Translations under genes and position numbers: made by a program
Shown: positions 36,498-46,400 of the stretch, piece by piece
Position numbering within the stretch: the first letter of the stretch is position 1
Layout of the letters: every line of letters begins with the position of its first letter
DNA from: Amblyornis subalaris
Taxonomy: Eukaryota > Chordata > Aves > Passeriformes > Ptilonorhynchidae
DNA length: 64,000 nt
Assembly: GCA_018881555.1 (NCBI GenBank)
Contig: JACAXG010000080.1
Coordinates: 248,001-312,000, forward strand
Direction: 5' to 3'
Notes under the pieces: generated by a model
Databases searched by the model: none
What the model saw: only the letters and a program-made list of their open reading frames with translations
What the model was told of the DNA's origin: nothing

Positions 36498-36577
36498 ATG
36501 TGGACATTTCAGGCAGACAGATTGAGTGGAATTGTCTCTGCTTTAGCAGCTCTTTGTCTCGCCTGCTGTGCGCAAAG
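36498..36577 (+). CDS. GABRB4: GABA-A receptor beta-4 subunit, exon 1 (signal peptide)
   Basis: GABRB4 encodes a beta subunit of the pentameric GABA-gated chloride channel (Cys-loop family) at inhibitory synapses. Exon 1 gives 26 codons plus two bases. It starts MWTFQADRLSGIVSALAAL and ends in CLACCAQ, and the next codon is completed as Ser by exon 2. The hydrophobic core (residues 11-25) and a small-residue site at CCA|QS make a typical cleavable signal peptide, with the same CCAQS boundary as in beta-3. The start codon is the only in-frame ATG with this signal peptide; G lies at -3. The exon ends CAAAG|GTAAGG, a strong donor. From memory the N terminus agrees with chicken beta-4. A CpG island begins shortly downstream. 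The reading is secure because exons 1-3 join in frame. Confidence 0.95.
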
Positions 36578-36602
36578 GTAAGGATTGCGATCCCAGGCTG
36601 CA

Positions 36603-36624
36603 GGGTAGGGGGGCTGGGACAGGG
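36603..36624 (+). promoter_or_regulatory. G-quadruplex motif just inside intron 1
   Basis: GGG-TA-GGGGGG-CT-GGG-ACA-GGG gives four G runs with loops of 2-3 bases on the coding strand, starting 26 bp after the exon 1 donor. It fits the canonical G3+N1-7 rule with short, stable loops. It could form in DNA or nascent RNA; an effect on R-loops or splicing is inference. Confidence 0.65.
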
Positions 36625-36769
36625 CTTGTTTGTGTCGGTTGGGGTTTTCTCCATCGATCTGGATGTGGGAAAAGGGAGAGGGTTCTGCTCCCAAATCGCT
36701 TCCCCTGCCGTGTGCTATTGTCGTTGCCCGGTCCGTGTCGTTCCGGGGGAGGAGGGATGCTCATACACG

Positions 36770-37160
36770 AGATGTGGAGCAGACTCTGCGGACGGAGCCC
36801 ACCTCGCAGCGCGCGTGTGTGCGTGTCCCCCTCCCCAGCCCGGGGGAAAATGGCCAAACGAGGTGTTCTGCTGGGGAACATGGTGCCTGCGGGAGCGGCC
36901 GGAGCCCCGCGCCGCGCTGCGCACCCGGCGCAGGCTGCCCTGGCCGTGCCCGCGCCCGCACACGCAGCCCCGCTCGCAGCCGAGCCGTGCCGAGCCGTGC
37001 CACAGCCGCGGCTCTGCGGAGCTCCGCAGGCGGTGCCCACGGCCGTGCCTGCGCGCAGATTTATGGCATGCAACACCCTCCTCCGTGGGTGCCATCCGTC
37101 CGGATCCATCCCTGCGTGTGCGCATCCATCCGTGCCCGCCCGGGCGCGCACGCCCGTGTG
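36770..37160. promoter_or_regulatory. GABRB4: CpG island at the 5' end of GABRB4
   Basis: Dense CpG and GC-rich words such as GCGCCGCGCTGCGCACC and GCGCGCGTGTGTGCGTG, in contrast with the CpG-poor flanks. The island lies in the start of intron 1, downstream of exon 1, as is common for neuronal genes whose islands straddle the first exon. It contains no recognisable second exon. Confidence 0.75.
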
Positions 37161-37522
37161 TCACTCCACACCTACGGAGCGCAGCTTCACCTGCTCTGCG
37201 TGGCACCGGCTGACGCTGGCGCTCACCCCCTTCGTGCTCCGGTGCAGCTATTCCTGGGCTGTGCCTGGAGCGCTCGCAGTGATCCAGAGGTGCAGGCGGC
37301 CCATCCAGCCTGGCCAAGGTGTGCAGAACACACCTGTTTGCTCGCCTATCCCCCGCCTTCACACACGGGAGTAGCGCTGCCTGCTCCTTCCTGCCCTCCC
37401 TCCCTCCCCACACCTGCGGGCAGGTGGGTTTGTCCCCCCGTGCCGGCGGAGCCTGCGGGGGGGAGCTGTGGCATTTCCCTGCTCAGCCGTGCGCGGGAGC
37501 AGCGCGTTCCCGACGCACACAC

Positions 37523-37812
37523 GCAGGTCCTGCACAGCCTGGCAGGGCTGTGGGTGCCCAGGTTTGTGTTCCCAGAGTTATAAACACGCACACACGCAGG
37601 TCCTGCACAGCCTCCACGGCCGTGGGTGCCCAGGTTTGTGTTCCCAGAGTTACAAACACGCACACACGCAGGTCCTGCACAGCCTGGCAGGGCTGTGGGT
37701 GCCCGGGTTTGTGTTCCCAGAGTTATAAACACGCACACACGCAGGTCCTGCACAGCCTCCAGGGCCTTGGGTGCCCGGGTTTGTGTTCCCAGAGTTACAA
37801 ACACGCACATGC
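37523..37812. repeat. minisatellite of alternating 73- and 72-bp units (A-B-A-B)
   Basis: Four tandem units each begin GCAGGTCCTGCACAGCCT: A1 37523-37595 (73 bp), B1 37596-37667 (72), A2 37668-37740 (73) and B2 37741-37812 (72). A units carry GGCAGGGCTGTGGG and end TTATAAAC; B units carry CCACGGCC or CCAGGGCC and TTACAAAC. The first pair shares CCCAGG and the second CCCGGG. This is a 145-bp dimer duplicated once. A degraded fifth start (GCAGGCGCGTGCCC) follows at 37813. 145 is not a multiple of 3, so the array is not coding despite open frames across it. Confidence 0.95.
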
Positions 37813-39380
37813 GCAGGCGCGTGCCCACCGTGCCCACACCATTCATGCGTGGTCCCACCGTGTGGGGACACACACGCAGGCAGCCCGGGAGGCACTGTCC
37901 GAGCAAATGTGTCAAATATAAAGCCCACAGCAACCCCCTCTGCTCAGTCATGTCCTTGCGTGTGTGTTTATATGTCCAGGACTGGTTTCACCTGTAGTCT
38001 GTGTGTGTATCTGTGCACAGCCCCGAGACAAAACACTGCATGTGCACAAGCCTTCAGCTGCTCCCACACAGCCCAGCCAGCAGCACGGGGTGCTGCTATG
38101 TAGCTGCTGGGCTGCAAGTGTACGTGGACGNGCAGAGCACATGCCCACTGACACAGAATCAGGGACACAGCACTCGGGATTCAGTTCACAGGCTGGCTGT
38201 ACGTGCTCCCCGAGCGGATGCAGACCCACATTTGCCAGGAATAGCACTGACATGCAGCTGCTCGCCCACAGCTGGGCAAATGCACGACTTGCCTGTGCAG
38301 GGGGAGGGATGTGGCTTTTTGGATCAAAAGGAGCACTGGGAGGCAAAAGACCTTGTCCTCAATCATGGTGTTGGTTTATTCCCTCACTAGGCCAACTTGT
38401 AGCTGATGAGGAGGAAGGAATCCCTATATCCCTCTTCCCACTCTTCCCCTTTCTGCAGGGCCCCTGACACGTTGTTTACTGTCTCTACCTCAATTTCCTT
38501 AATATATGAAGGATGTAACACAGATTCCTGAGTTTATGTACNGTAGGGAGCTAAACAGAAGTGTCTAAATCCCTTGAGAAAAACACAGTGTCCATATTAT
38601 GAGTATGGAAATCTGGGAATATGGAAGTCTATGCACCTAGGAATGGCTGTGTGGAGATGAACAAATGCTGGTGCACACTATCAACCCCCAGTGACAGTAC
38701 ATCCTGTGTATGTTTTGCATGCTGCAAAACCTCACATACCTGCAGAGAAATCCACAGGTGCCAGTGGACCTTGCCAGCCTAGACACAGCATTGTGAAAAT
38801 GCCCACCTGGGCACACCTCTCTGGCCTTTTCACAGCAGTTAAAGCAATGCAAGGAAGAGCTGTAGCACTCTCAGGTGCATGCTCAGGAATGGAGCTCAGA
38901 GCCCTTCCCCTCCCAGCACAAGTGCTCGTTGGCTGTCCATGCAGCAGAGCTGGGCCTGGGTGCTGTCTCACATTTGCGTGTCCCTGTCTGGTTGAGAAGT
39001 CCCTGCACATACACAGCCTGCACATCCAGAGCCTTGAGACCTGCCCAGGCTCCCTGGGGGTCCTGCATGCCTCCACCTACAGCTCTGTGGAGAGTCTGTG
39101 CAGCCAGGAATGCAGCCCCAGGAACCCACAAGTGCCTGCTTCTGTGTTCTTCATAAATCNTGTCCAGAGCCCAGTGTCTCATCACAACCCAGTGGAGCGA
39201 GGTCTGCCCCCACCATCAGCTCCAGTCACCTCCAGTCACCTCTGGCCACTGCCTGGGATGTGGTCACACACATGCACACACATCTGGGCATGTTTTATAG
39301 CTGCACCCANTGCTCTCGTGTGTCTGCACGTCTGTGTGCACAGGCAGGAGTCCCTGCACCCTCTGTACAGCCAGGAGAGC

Positions 39381-39420
39381 ATGTCTGTCTGTGTGTCTGT
39401 GTGTCTGTCTGTGTGTGTGT
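39381..39420. repeat. TG/TCTG-rich simple repeat
   Basis: Alternating GTCTGTCT and GTGTGT words over 40 bp in intron 1, followed by the near-complementary CAGACACACGGACACG. The strands could therefore form a weak hairpin. Confidence 0.85.
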
Positions 39421-40761
39421 GCAGACACACGGACACGTCAGCACCAACCCCGGTGTCCAGCCAGCACGGGGCTGGCAGGCAGAGGCAGAAGCAGTGCCGT
39501 GGTGCAGCTTTCCAGGTTGACTGGGCTGGATGTGGGAGGCAGTGTTGACAGGGAGACATGCTGTTGTGGTGGGTGACTGCAAAGAGCAGCAGTTGTCACC
39601 GGCAGGGTCTCTATTCTCATGCAAAGCAGGGGACGAGGGTGGCACAGAGGCTGGGTATTCAGGCAGAAAACCCCATATACCCCACAGCACTCAATAGGGC
39701 CAATATTTTTAGCATTCCCTGCTCTCTGGTTTCCCACCTTCAGTTTTGTTTTGGCTCTTGGGCTGATTTTAGAGGGAGGTCCCTTCTATACCAGCTGGAT
39801 TGGTGTTGGANAGGACATCTGCCCTCTCTGTGTGCAGGGTAAGGGTTGGGAGGGAAAGGATCACGGCTCTGGCACACAGAGGGAAAGATGGACTCTCCTT
39901 CCCTGTCTCTGCCTCTTGCTCTGCATTGCTAAGAAGTCATGGTGATGCTGAGTGACAGAAAATGAATTTTTACTTGCCAAAGATCAGCTGTATATTGAGG
40001 CCACAGGAGAAAAGGTGCATTGTTTTCTNGTTTACTTCAATAGTCTGAAGAAACCTCTTGGGTGCAGTGGGAAGCAGAGGTTGCACTGGAGTGTGTGACA
40101 GTGCAGGGTGCCTGCTGGAGGGCACTTGTGTAGTGGGGACCTTGCACAGTGGGATCTCAGGGCATGACAAGTCCCTGCTGGGTGGCGTGAGACCTGGAGC
40201 AAGAGCCCAGTGTGGCCAAGGAAGGGGAGTGAGACCTGCAAGAGAAAGGCTGCAACCACCCCANGCACCCTGGGGGGACAGAAAGGACAGTTTCTGCCTG
40301 GGTGTGTCTGTGCACCCCTCTACGGGCAGGGCACAGTGAAGCCCCCCAGGGCTGTGGGTCGGTGGCCAGGGACAGTGTGTTCATGGAGGGGGGCAACAGC
40401 AGCACCTGCGGTGCTTGCACCAGGAGGGAACACCAAGGCACGGAGCTCGGGGTAACCCCGGAGTCAGGCTGAGCCGCACAAGAGGAGCCAAAATACTGCT
40501 GAGACTTCTGAGCACCTGCCAGGATGGCTGCGGGGCTCTGGTAGGGGCCTCTGTGGGGCGTGTGGGCAGGTCGGGGGCTGAGGGCTGTGCCAAGGACAGG
40601 AAACTCGAGTGGGANAGGAAGCAGGGGGCTGTGCCCGTGGCTGGGCTGTCTGCAGCACACACGGTGTCCGTTCTGGTGCGTGGGGTGCTGAGGGGCCCGG
40701 CCGCGACCCCAACCCACACGGCCACACGGGATGACAAGAACTCTCTTCTTTTGTCTTTCAG

Positions 40762-40850
40762 CCCATCCACTGGAAATATTTCTGTGGTGAAAGAGATCGT
40801 GGACAAACTGCTGAAGGGCTATGACGTCCGCCTCAGGCCTGACTTCGGAG
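40762..40850 (+). CDS. GABRB4: GABA-A receptor beta-4 subunit, exon 2
   Basis: 89 nt following a pyrimidine-rich acceptor (CTTCTTTTGTCTTTCAG) and ending GGAG|GTCAGT. It completes Ser27 and encodes residues 28-56: [13 protein letters not shown] then [16 protein letters not shown]. The block [17 protein letters not shown] is the hallmark N-terminal helix and loop of GABA-A beta subunits. N32-I-S34 is an N-glycosylation sequon at the position conserved in beta subunits. YDVRLRP (beta-1 to beta-3 mostly YDIRLRP) is shared with theta. Phase is +2 in, +1 out. Open sequence upstream in the same frame is intron. Confidence 0.96.
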
Positions 40851-42562
40851 GTCAGTACGGTGCGGGCCGGCCGCGGGCAGCGGGGCAGGGGCTGTTCGTG
40901 TGTCCGTGCTGACAGCTTGGCCGCTCACAGCACGCACAGACCTCAGGGAACGCTCCCCTCAGACACCCCCAACCCTCCACGGGTTGCTGGTCCTCATGTC
41001 CTTCTCGCCTTCCCCCTCACATTTCTTCCACACCTCCTGGTTTTCCTTCTCCTCACACGGGCTCCTCTCCTTCCACCATCAACCNTTTCTGCAGACAGCT
41101 GGGTTGTCCACGGGGTGATGGATATTTTGGGGACATTTTGCCAGGACAGAGACACTCAGCTTTTCCTCTACTCCAAGCTCTCCTCCANGACAGACAAGAA
41201 GTCATCCCTCCTCCGCCTCTGCTCCCAGCGCCAGATATTTTGGCTGTTTTCCCTGCAGAGGGTCGAGGTGATTGCTGGCAGGGCTGTTGGTTGGCCTGCA
41301 AAGCTGCCCCCTCAGCAACAGTGTGGGATAAAATATTCCCTGGGGAGCTGGTGGCCTGACTGCTGTTCAGCACGAGGGGCAAGGATCTGCAATTCCTCTC
41401 GTGTCCTGTGAGCAAACAGGAGAATGACAAGGGCCTGGTGGGGANGAAATATGGAAAATCTTTGGGTTTTGTTGTACTCCCAGGTCCAGCTGAGGTCCAT
41501 TTTGTGGAGAGGAACAGGCAGTGGAGCAGGGAGGGGGACTGGAGGACTTGTGGACTCAGCCAGCCAAGCTTGGCTCTTTTAGGCCTTTTCTGGGCAATGC
41601 TATTTCCTCCTTGTGAGGAGATGTGTGGGATTGGGGTCTGTTCAGCCCACAGGAGGACAGGTACACATCGAGCTGTCCTTCTCCATAGGACTGATGGGAA
41701 ACAGGCTCATGCTTGTGCTCTCATGGGTAGGAGAGGCCATGGCCAAGTGTAGGGTGGTTCAAGGGAGGAGTTTGCTCCCAATGGGCCTGATCCATAGTCC
41801 CTTGAAGCTGGGAGTGGAGGAATATCACTGATTTCACCAGGTTTTGGAGTCGCCCCAGTGTATTGCAGTTTCCCATGACCCAACCTGTCTCTCCTTGAAA
41901 GCTCTGGTTTCCCTGCACCTCACCCAAACCTGTCCCTGTGCACTGCCCACCCCATACCCTTCAGCAGAGACTCCCTTCCATCCCCACATATGCCGTCCCC
42001 ACCTCCTTCTCTCCTTATTCTGCCCTTGGGTGGAACAGGGGCTTTCGGGGGCAGCACCAAGTGCTGCTGGACCCTGGCCCCAGGGAGGGCTCTGAGGGGG
42101 GGACATGCCCATCCCTCCATAGTGCTCAGGAGCACCTGGGAGGTCATCTCAGTGCCGTGGGGAGACACGCGGAGGGGCTTGCAGGCAAACAGGGGTTCCC
42201 CTCTTCCCCCTCTCCTTTGAACAGGGGATATGCCTGGATTTGATTTAAAGGCTGTGCCTGGGAAACATGAAATGTCCCTATTACCTGGCCAGNTCTGATC
42301 ACAGAAATTGGTGCAGTCACATTTTATGAGGGGGAGAACTGCGGAGATGACATAAAACTGGAAGAGAACCATGGTGTAAAGCCAGGGCGGTGATTATGAT
42401 ACAGTGAGGCGGGAGGGGAGCTGGCTCCGCAGAGCCACAGAGCAGAGGGCGCAGGGGGACCCACGGGGCTGGGGCCCAGCAGGGTCTGTTCCCTGGTGCC
42501 AGGTCCCCAGGGCATCCAGGGCACGGCCCAGTGCTGCCTTGGGCATGCGGCTGGGCGCGGGC

Positions 42563-42605
42563 NGCTCTGCTGGCCCTGCCGGCTCTGCTGGCCCTGCCGG
42601 CTCTG
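42563..42605. repeat. 2.4 x 18-bp tandem repeat
   Basis: Unit GGCTCTGCTGGCCCTGCC at 42563-42580 (first base N) and 42581-42598, then a partial copy. A short GC-rich minisatellite in intron 2. Confidence 0.9.
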
Positions 42606-43224
42606 TGCGGGGCTGGGGCTGGGCTCGGCAGCCGCTGTGTCCTCCCGGGCTGCAGAANGGACGGGGCTGGGCAACCGTGGCATTTTATTTGATTTTACTC
42701 TGAATTCCCAAAGTGCAAGCTGCGTTTCTCCTCACTCAAGCAAAGAAATAGAATTATGACCATTACCCTCTTCCCTGTAAGTGCCTCACTGTTGCCCTTC
42801 ACCCTTTCTTGTCCTTCCCTTTGCTCGTGAGGGCAAAGTCCTGCTGAGGAGCACCTTTGGTGCTTGTTGTGCAGGGATGCCCAAACTAGCAGCCTGCCTG
42901 GCCCCCTTCCCTTGAGGACAAGCTTATCTGGACAAAATTCCTGCAGCATTTACAGCTGGGCTGAGACAAGAGTCTGGAAGCTGGAGATCATTGGCATTAC
43001 AAGCCCAGGGGAAAGGGATTGAAGTTTCCTTGTACCACTGCTGTCCCCTGAGCTCACCAGTTTANTGAGATTTTGAACCCAATCCTTTGCTAGGAGAAAT
43101 CCAGTGCNATCATGCCAGGATGTGTCTAACCCTGTGTGGCTTCTAGTTCATCCACAGTCCCACTGTGGAGATGGTGAAGTTCACCTCAATAAGCCACGTG
43201 CAGCTGGCACAGCAATAGGACCCA

Positions 43225-43471
43225 AATGAAGTTGTGTTGGGGGGATTTAGGTTGGATATCAGGAAAAGCTTCTTCCCACAGAGAGTGGTGGGGCACTGAA
43301 CAGGCTCCCCAGGGAATGGGCACGGCCTCAAGGCTGCCAGAGCTCCAGGAGTGTTTAGACAATGCTCTCAGGGATGCACAGGGTGGGATNGTTGGGGTGT
43401 CTGTGCAGGGCCAGGAGCTGCACTGTATGATCCTTGTGTGTCTCTTCCAGCTCAGGATATTCTGTGATTCT
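43225..43471 (+). mobile_element. CR1 LINE, 5'-truncated 3' end
   Basis: The copy starts in GGATTTAGGTTGGATATCAG and passes through AAAAGCTTCTTCCCACAGAG and GAACAGGCTCCCCAGGGAAT. It ends GATATTCTGTGATTCTATG, the CR1 terminal repeat. These are well-preserved matches to avian CR1 3' ends in the gene's sense orientation. It is one of the better-preserved copies in the window. Confidence 0.95.
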
Positions 43472-46400
43472 ATGGAAAAGGCACACTTTGGGCAAAGCCC
43501 TGAAAACTGTGTGTGTGCAGCCCTGCTGTCTCTCAGGGATGTGTGGGACCGGANTGAGCTCCAGTTCCAGTATCCTGAGGACTGGACTGCTCTCCAGGAC
43601 TGCCCTGTAGTCCACCTTGTGCTCCACCTGGACTGTCCTGCTACCCCTCCTCTGCCTTCCAGCTGGGCAAAATGGGTGTAAGCCCTCCCTGCTGGGGGGG
43701 ACAATCCCAGCATCCCTCGTGCTCCAGTCCTTGGAACACCAGTTAGGGTGAGCAGGGAATGGCCCAGACAGCACCTCAGAGGGGTGGCAGGTCCTGCTGG
43801 GAGCCTTGTGCCCGAGAGGAATGTCACAGAGCTGTGTCAGGATCAGCCCAGCAGTGACCCAGGGGTCTGACTGGACAGGGAACAGCCTGCCTGAGTGGAG
43901 AGGGCTGGAGCAAAGCAGCTGCCCCTGAGCCAGGGCGAGCTGCTCCAGGGAGCACCTCTAAAGCCAGAGCCTTTGGCCCTCTGCAGCTCAGGGATGAGGG
44001 CACTGGGGGCAGGAAAGTCAGAGCAGCCAGTGCTGGGCTCTCTGGAGATGTTGGCACAGNAAGGTCCTTCCCAGATAGATTCCCACATAAGAAATACAAC
44101 CTCAAAAGCAATAAACCAAACTGCCTTCACTTCCTCCCTTCTGTGCTCTTTCCCTGCTTGCTTTCCCCGTATTTTCCTCCTACAGCAGTGTCGTTTCCTC
44201 CTTGCCATCCTCGCCCCACATCAGTGGCAATCACCCTGCACTGTCCCCACCCCTCAGCCCTGTGGGCAGGGTCCCACCTCCACGTCCTGGGGTGCCCCCT
44301 CCATGCAACCACGGCTGCTGCCCATAGAGCGGGAGGAACTGGGCACCTTGGGGTGTGAAGGCACTTGGAAGAGCCTGTTCCCATGCACCATTTGGCATGG
44401 CGAGGCAGTTCTTGCACCTCACAGTCTTTCTAAGAGAGTCAGTGCCTTTCTAAGAGAACCCCAAGGCCCATCCCAGCACCCNCACCCTGCCCAGGATGTG
44501 GTGCTTCCACAGCTCCACATAAAACTCACGGCTCCCCAGCCCTGGTTTTTTTTTTGAGAGAAAGAGAACTCTGCCTAATGCCAAAAGGAGGACAGGCCTG
44601 CTGGGGATTGCAGTTCACTTTTTAATTTTGAGATGCCTCGTTAGCTCTGGGCCGAGCTGAGTGGCTGAGAAGCGCCAGCCACTCGCTCTGCTCCCTCTCC
44701 CCACCCCCTTGGAAACCCATCAGGCTGATGAGCAGGTCGGCTCTCAGGGGTGGTGTCGTGGCAAGGAGTGCCATGTGCTCGCCTGGAGGGACACCAAAGG
44801 GGACAGCTGGAGCCGTATGGAGATGATGGGAAAAGCTGGGAGCAATCAGAAAGCTGTCCTGGCTCCGTGGGAGCAACCTGAGGGAGAGACCCCTCTTATG
44901 TTCCAGCAACAGTCCCCAAGCCTTGGAGCATCACACCTTGTTGGAGAGATGTGGGACAGTGGCAGGGCGGGACATGTGGGACTACAGAGCCGAGTTTTCA
45001 TGGGCTGACACAGGAGAGGGCCTGGGACTGAAGGGCAGACTGAAGGGAGTCATGGCAAAGCAAGCCTAAAGGGTCTGGCCAGCACTGTGGTAGGGATCTG
45101 GAACAGCCTTGAGGAGGGATTTGCAGCAGAGGAGCGAGATCAAGCCAGGGCTCCAAGAGGGAGATCTTTGTTGTGGTACTGCAAGATCNGCAACAATGCA
45201 GAGCGAGGCCTTCTGGCCTTTGGAACAGGACAATGTATCCCACAGCAACATCAAACCACAGATGGGGGCCATCCAGCTGGCCCTGGCCTGAGAGATGGGC
45301 AGGCGGGGNGGCAATTTATGGAGCACAATAATTACACCCCAGTATGGGAAGCAGGACGCTCACAATTTAGGACTGGGTGAGCAGGGGATGCTGCAGGTAA
45401 TGTCTGGGAATCATTGCAGAGCGCGGGTAGGGGAGACAGGGAGCTCTCAGAGCAGCACCCTGGCTCTAAGTGCTCTTAGGCACTCACTTCCAGGAGCATT
45501 AGTTCCATANGAGAAAAAAACGAAAAGGAAAAGGAAAGCAAACGAAGATCATATTGCCCCAGGGTAGAGAAGGCAATGAAGGAATGGCAGGAAGATCCCA
45601 CTTGAGCTCAGTGACTCAGCTGCTCTCTGTTGGTGCAACATTTCCAGCCCCAAACTTTGCAAGAGTTCCAAGCAGATGGCTCTTTATGGTTTTCCAGCAT
45701 CATTTGCAGATCTTGGTAGCCAAAAGCAAGGTGAGGGCATTCTCTGCTCCTTCTGCCAGCCCTGGAGTGCAGAGTTCCTGGTGTTTCTCCTGGGTGGTAT
45801 GCCTGAAAATGCCTGGTGAAAACAGAATGACCGTGAAGTCCTTGGGATTGCACAGTAGATCCTAGGTTTTCATGCCTGTGGATCCAGCAGCTTTCCCTGC
45901 CTCATTTTTAATTCAAACTTCCCTAAGGAAAATTAGCACTTAAGGGGTCTTGGGTTGAANAGCCTGTGTCCTGCTCCTCATCTGCTCTATGTCATGGACC
46001 TGGCTACCCAGGTATTGTCACCCTCACTCAGTCTCACCCCCCTCCTTGGACATCCAAACCCTCCTTAGCTGCAATATCTTGGCCTTCCTCCTTTCTGTCC
46101 CTTGCCCCTCCTTCTCTCAGCTCCTCTCTGCTCCATCACACCTCCACCTTCTCAGGGACCCAGCCTTCCCCCATGGCCTGTTTGTTTCCCAGTATTCCCT
46201 CTTCAAAGGCCACTCCAAATTCAATGGAGCTGGGGATGAAATCCTCAGCCCTTCCCCGTGTAACAGCATCACTTGAAACCCAGAACTGTAAAAATAAATG
46301 ATTGCTGATGCATAAAGTGTTGCAGTGAAGCATCGTCAGTGGTTCAGGGCTCCAGCACTGGCGGGGCTGAGCGGCTGCGCTGGCTGGCAGGGGTGCAGGA

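Larger units (their letters stand above)
36578..40761 (+). other. GABRB4: GABRB4 intron 1 (4,184 bp)
   Basis: The intron is bounded by GTAAGG and a TTTGTCTTTCAG acceptor. The first ~600 bp is CpG-rich. After this comes a minisatellite, then GC-rich DNA full of CAC/GTG words. Long open frames here (for example 36630-37583 and 38691-39548) are composition artefacts: they overlap frames open on the other strand and have no family similarity. No CR1 recognised. Confidence 0.9.

Noticed and set aside
36630..37583. 317-codon open frame over the CpG island and minisatellite
   Set aside because: It is open on both strands because of high GC content. It does not fit the splice structure of GABRB4, and the repeat period (145 bp per dimer) shifts frame.
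38691..39548. 285-codon open frame in intron 1
   Set aside because: It contains N codons and simple TG repeats, matches no family and overlaps open antisense frames, so it is a composition artefact.
45040..45160. CR1-like wording (CTGGAACAGCCTTGAGGAGG)
   Set aside because: Flanking blocks in the expected CR1 order are missing.
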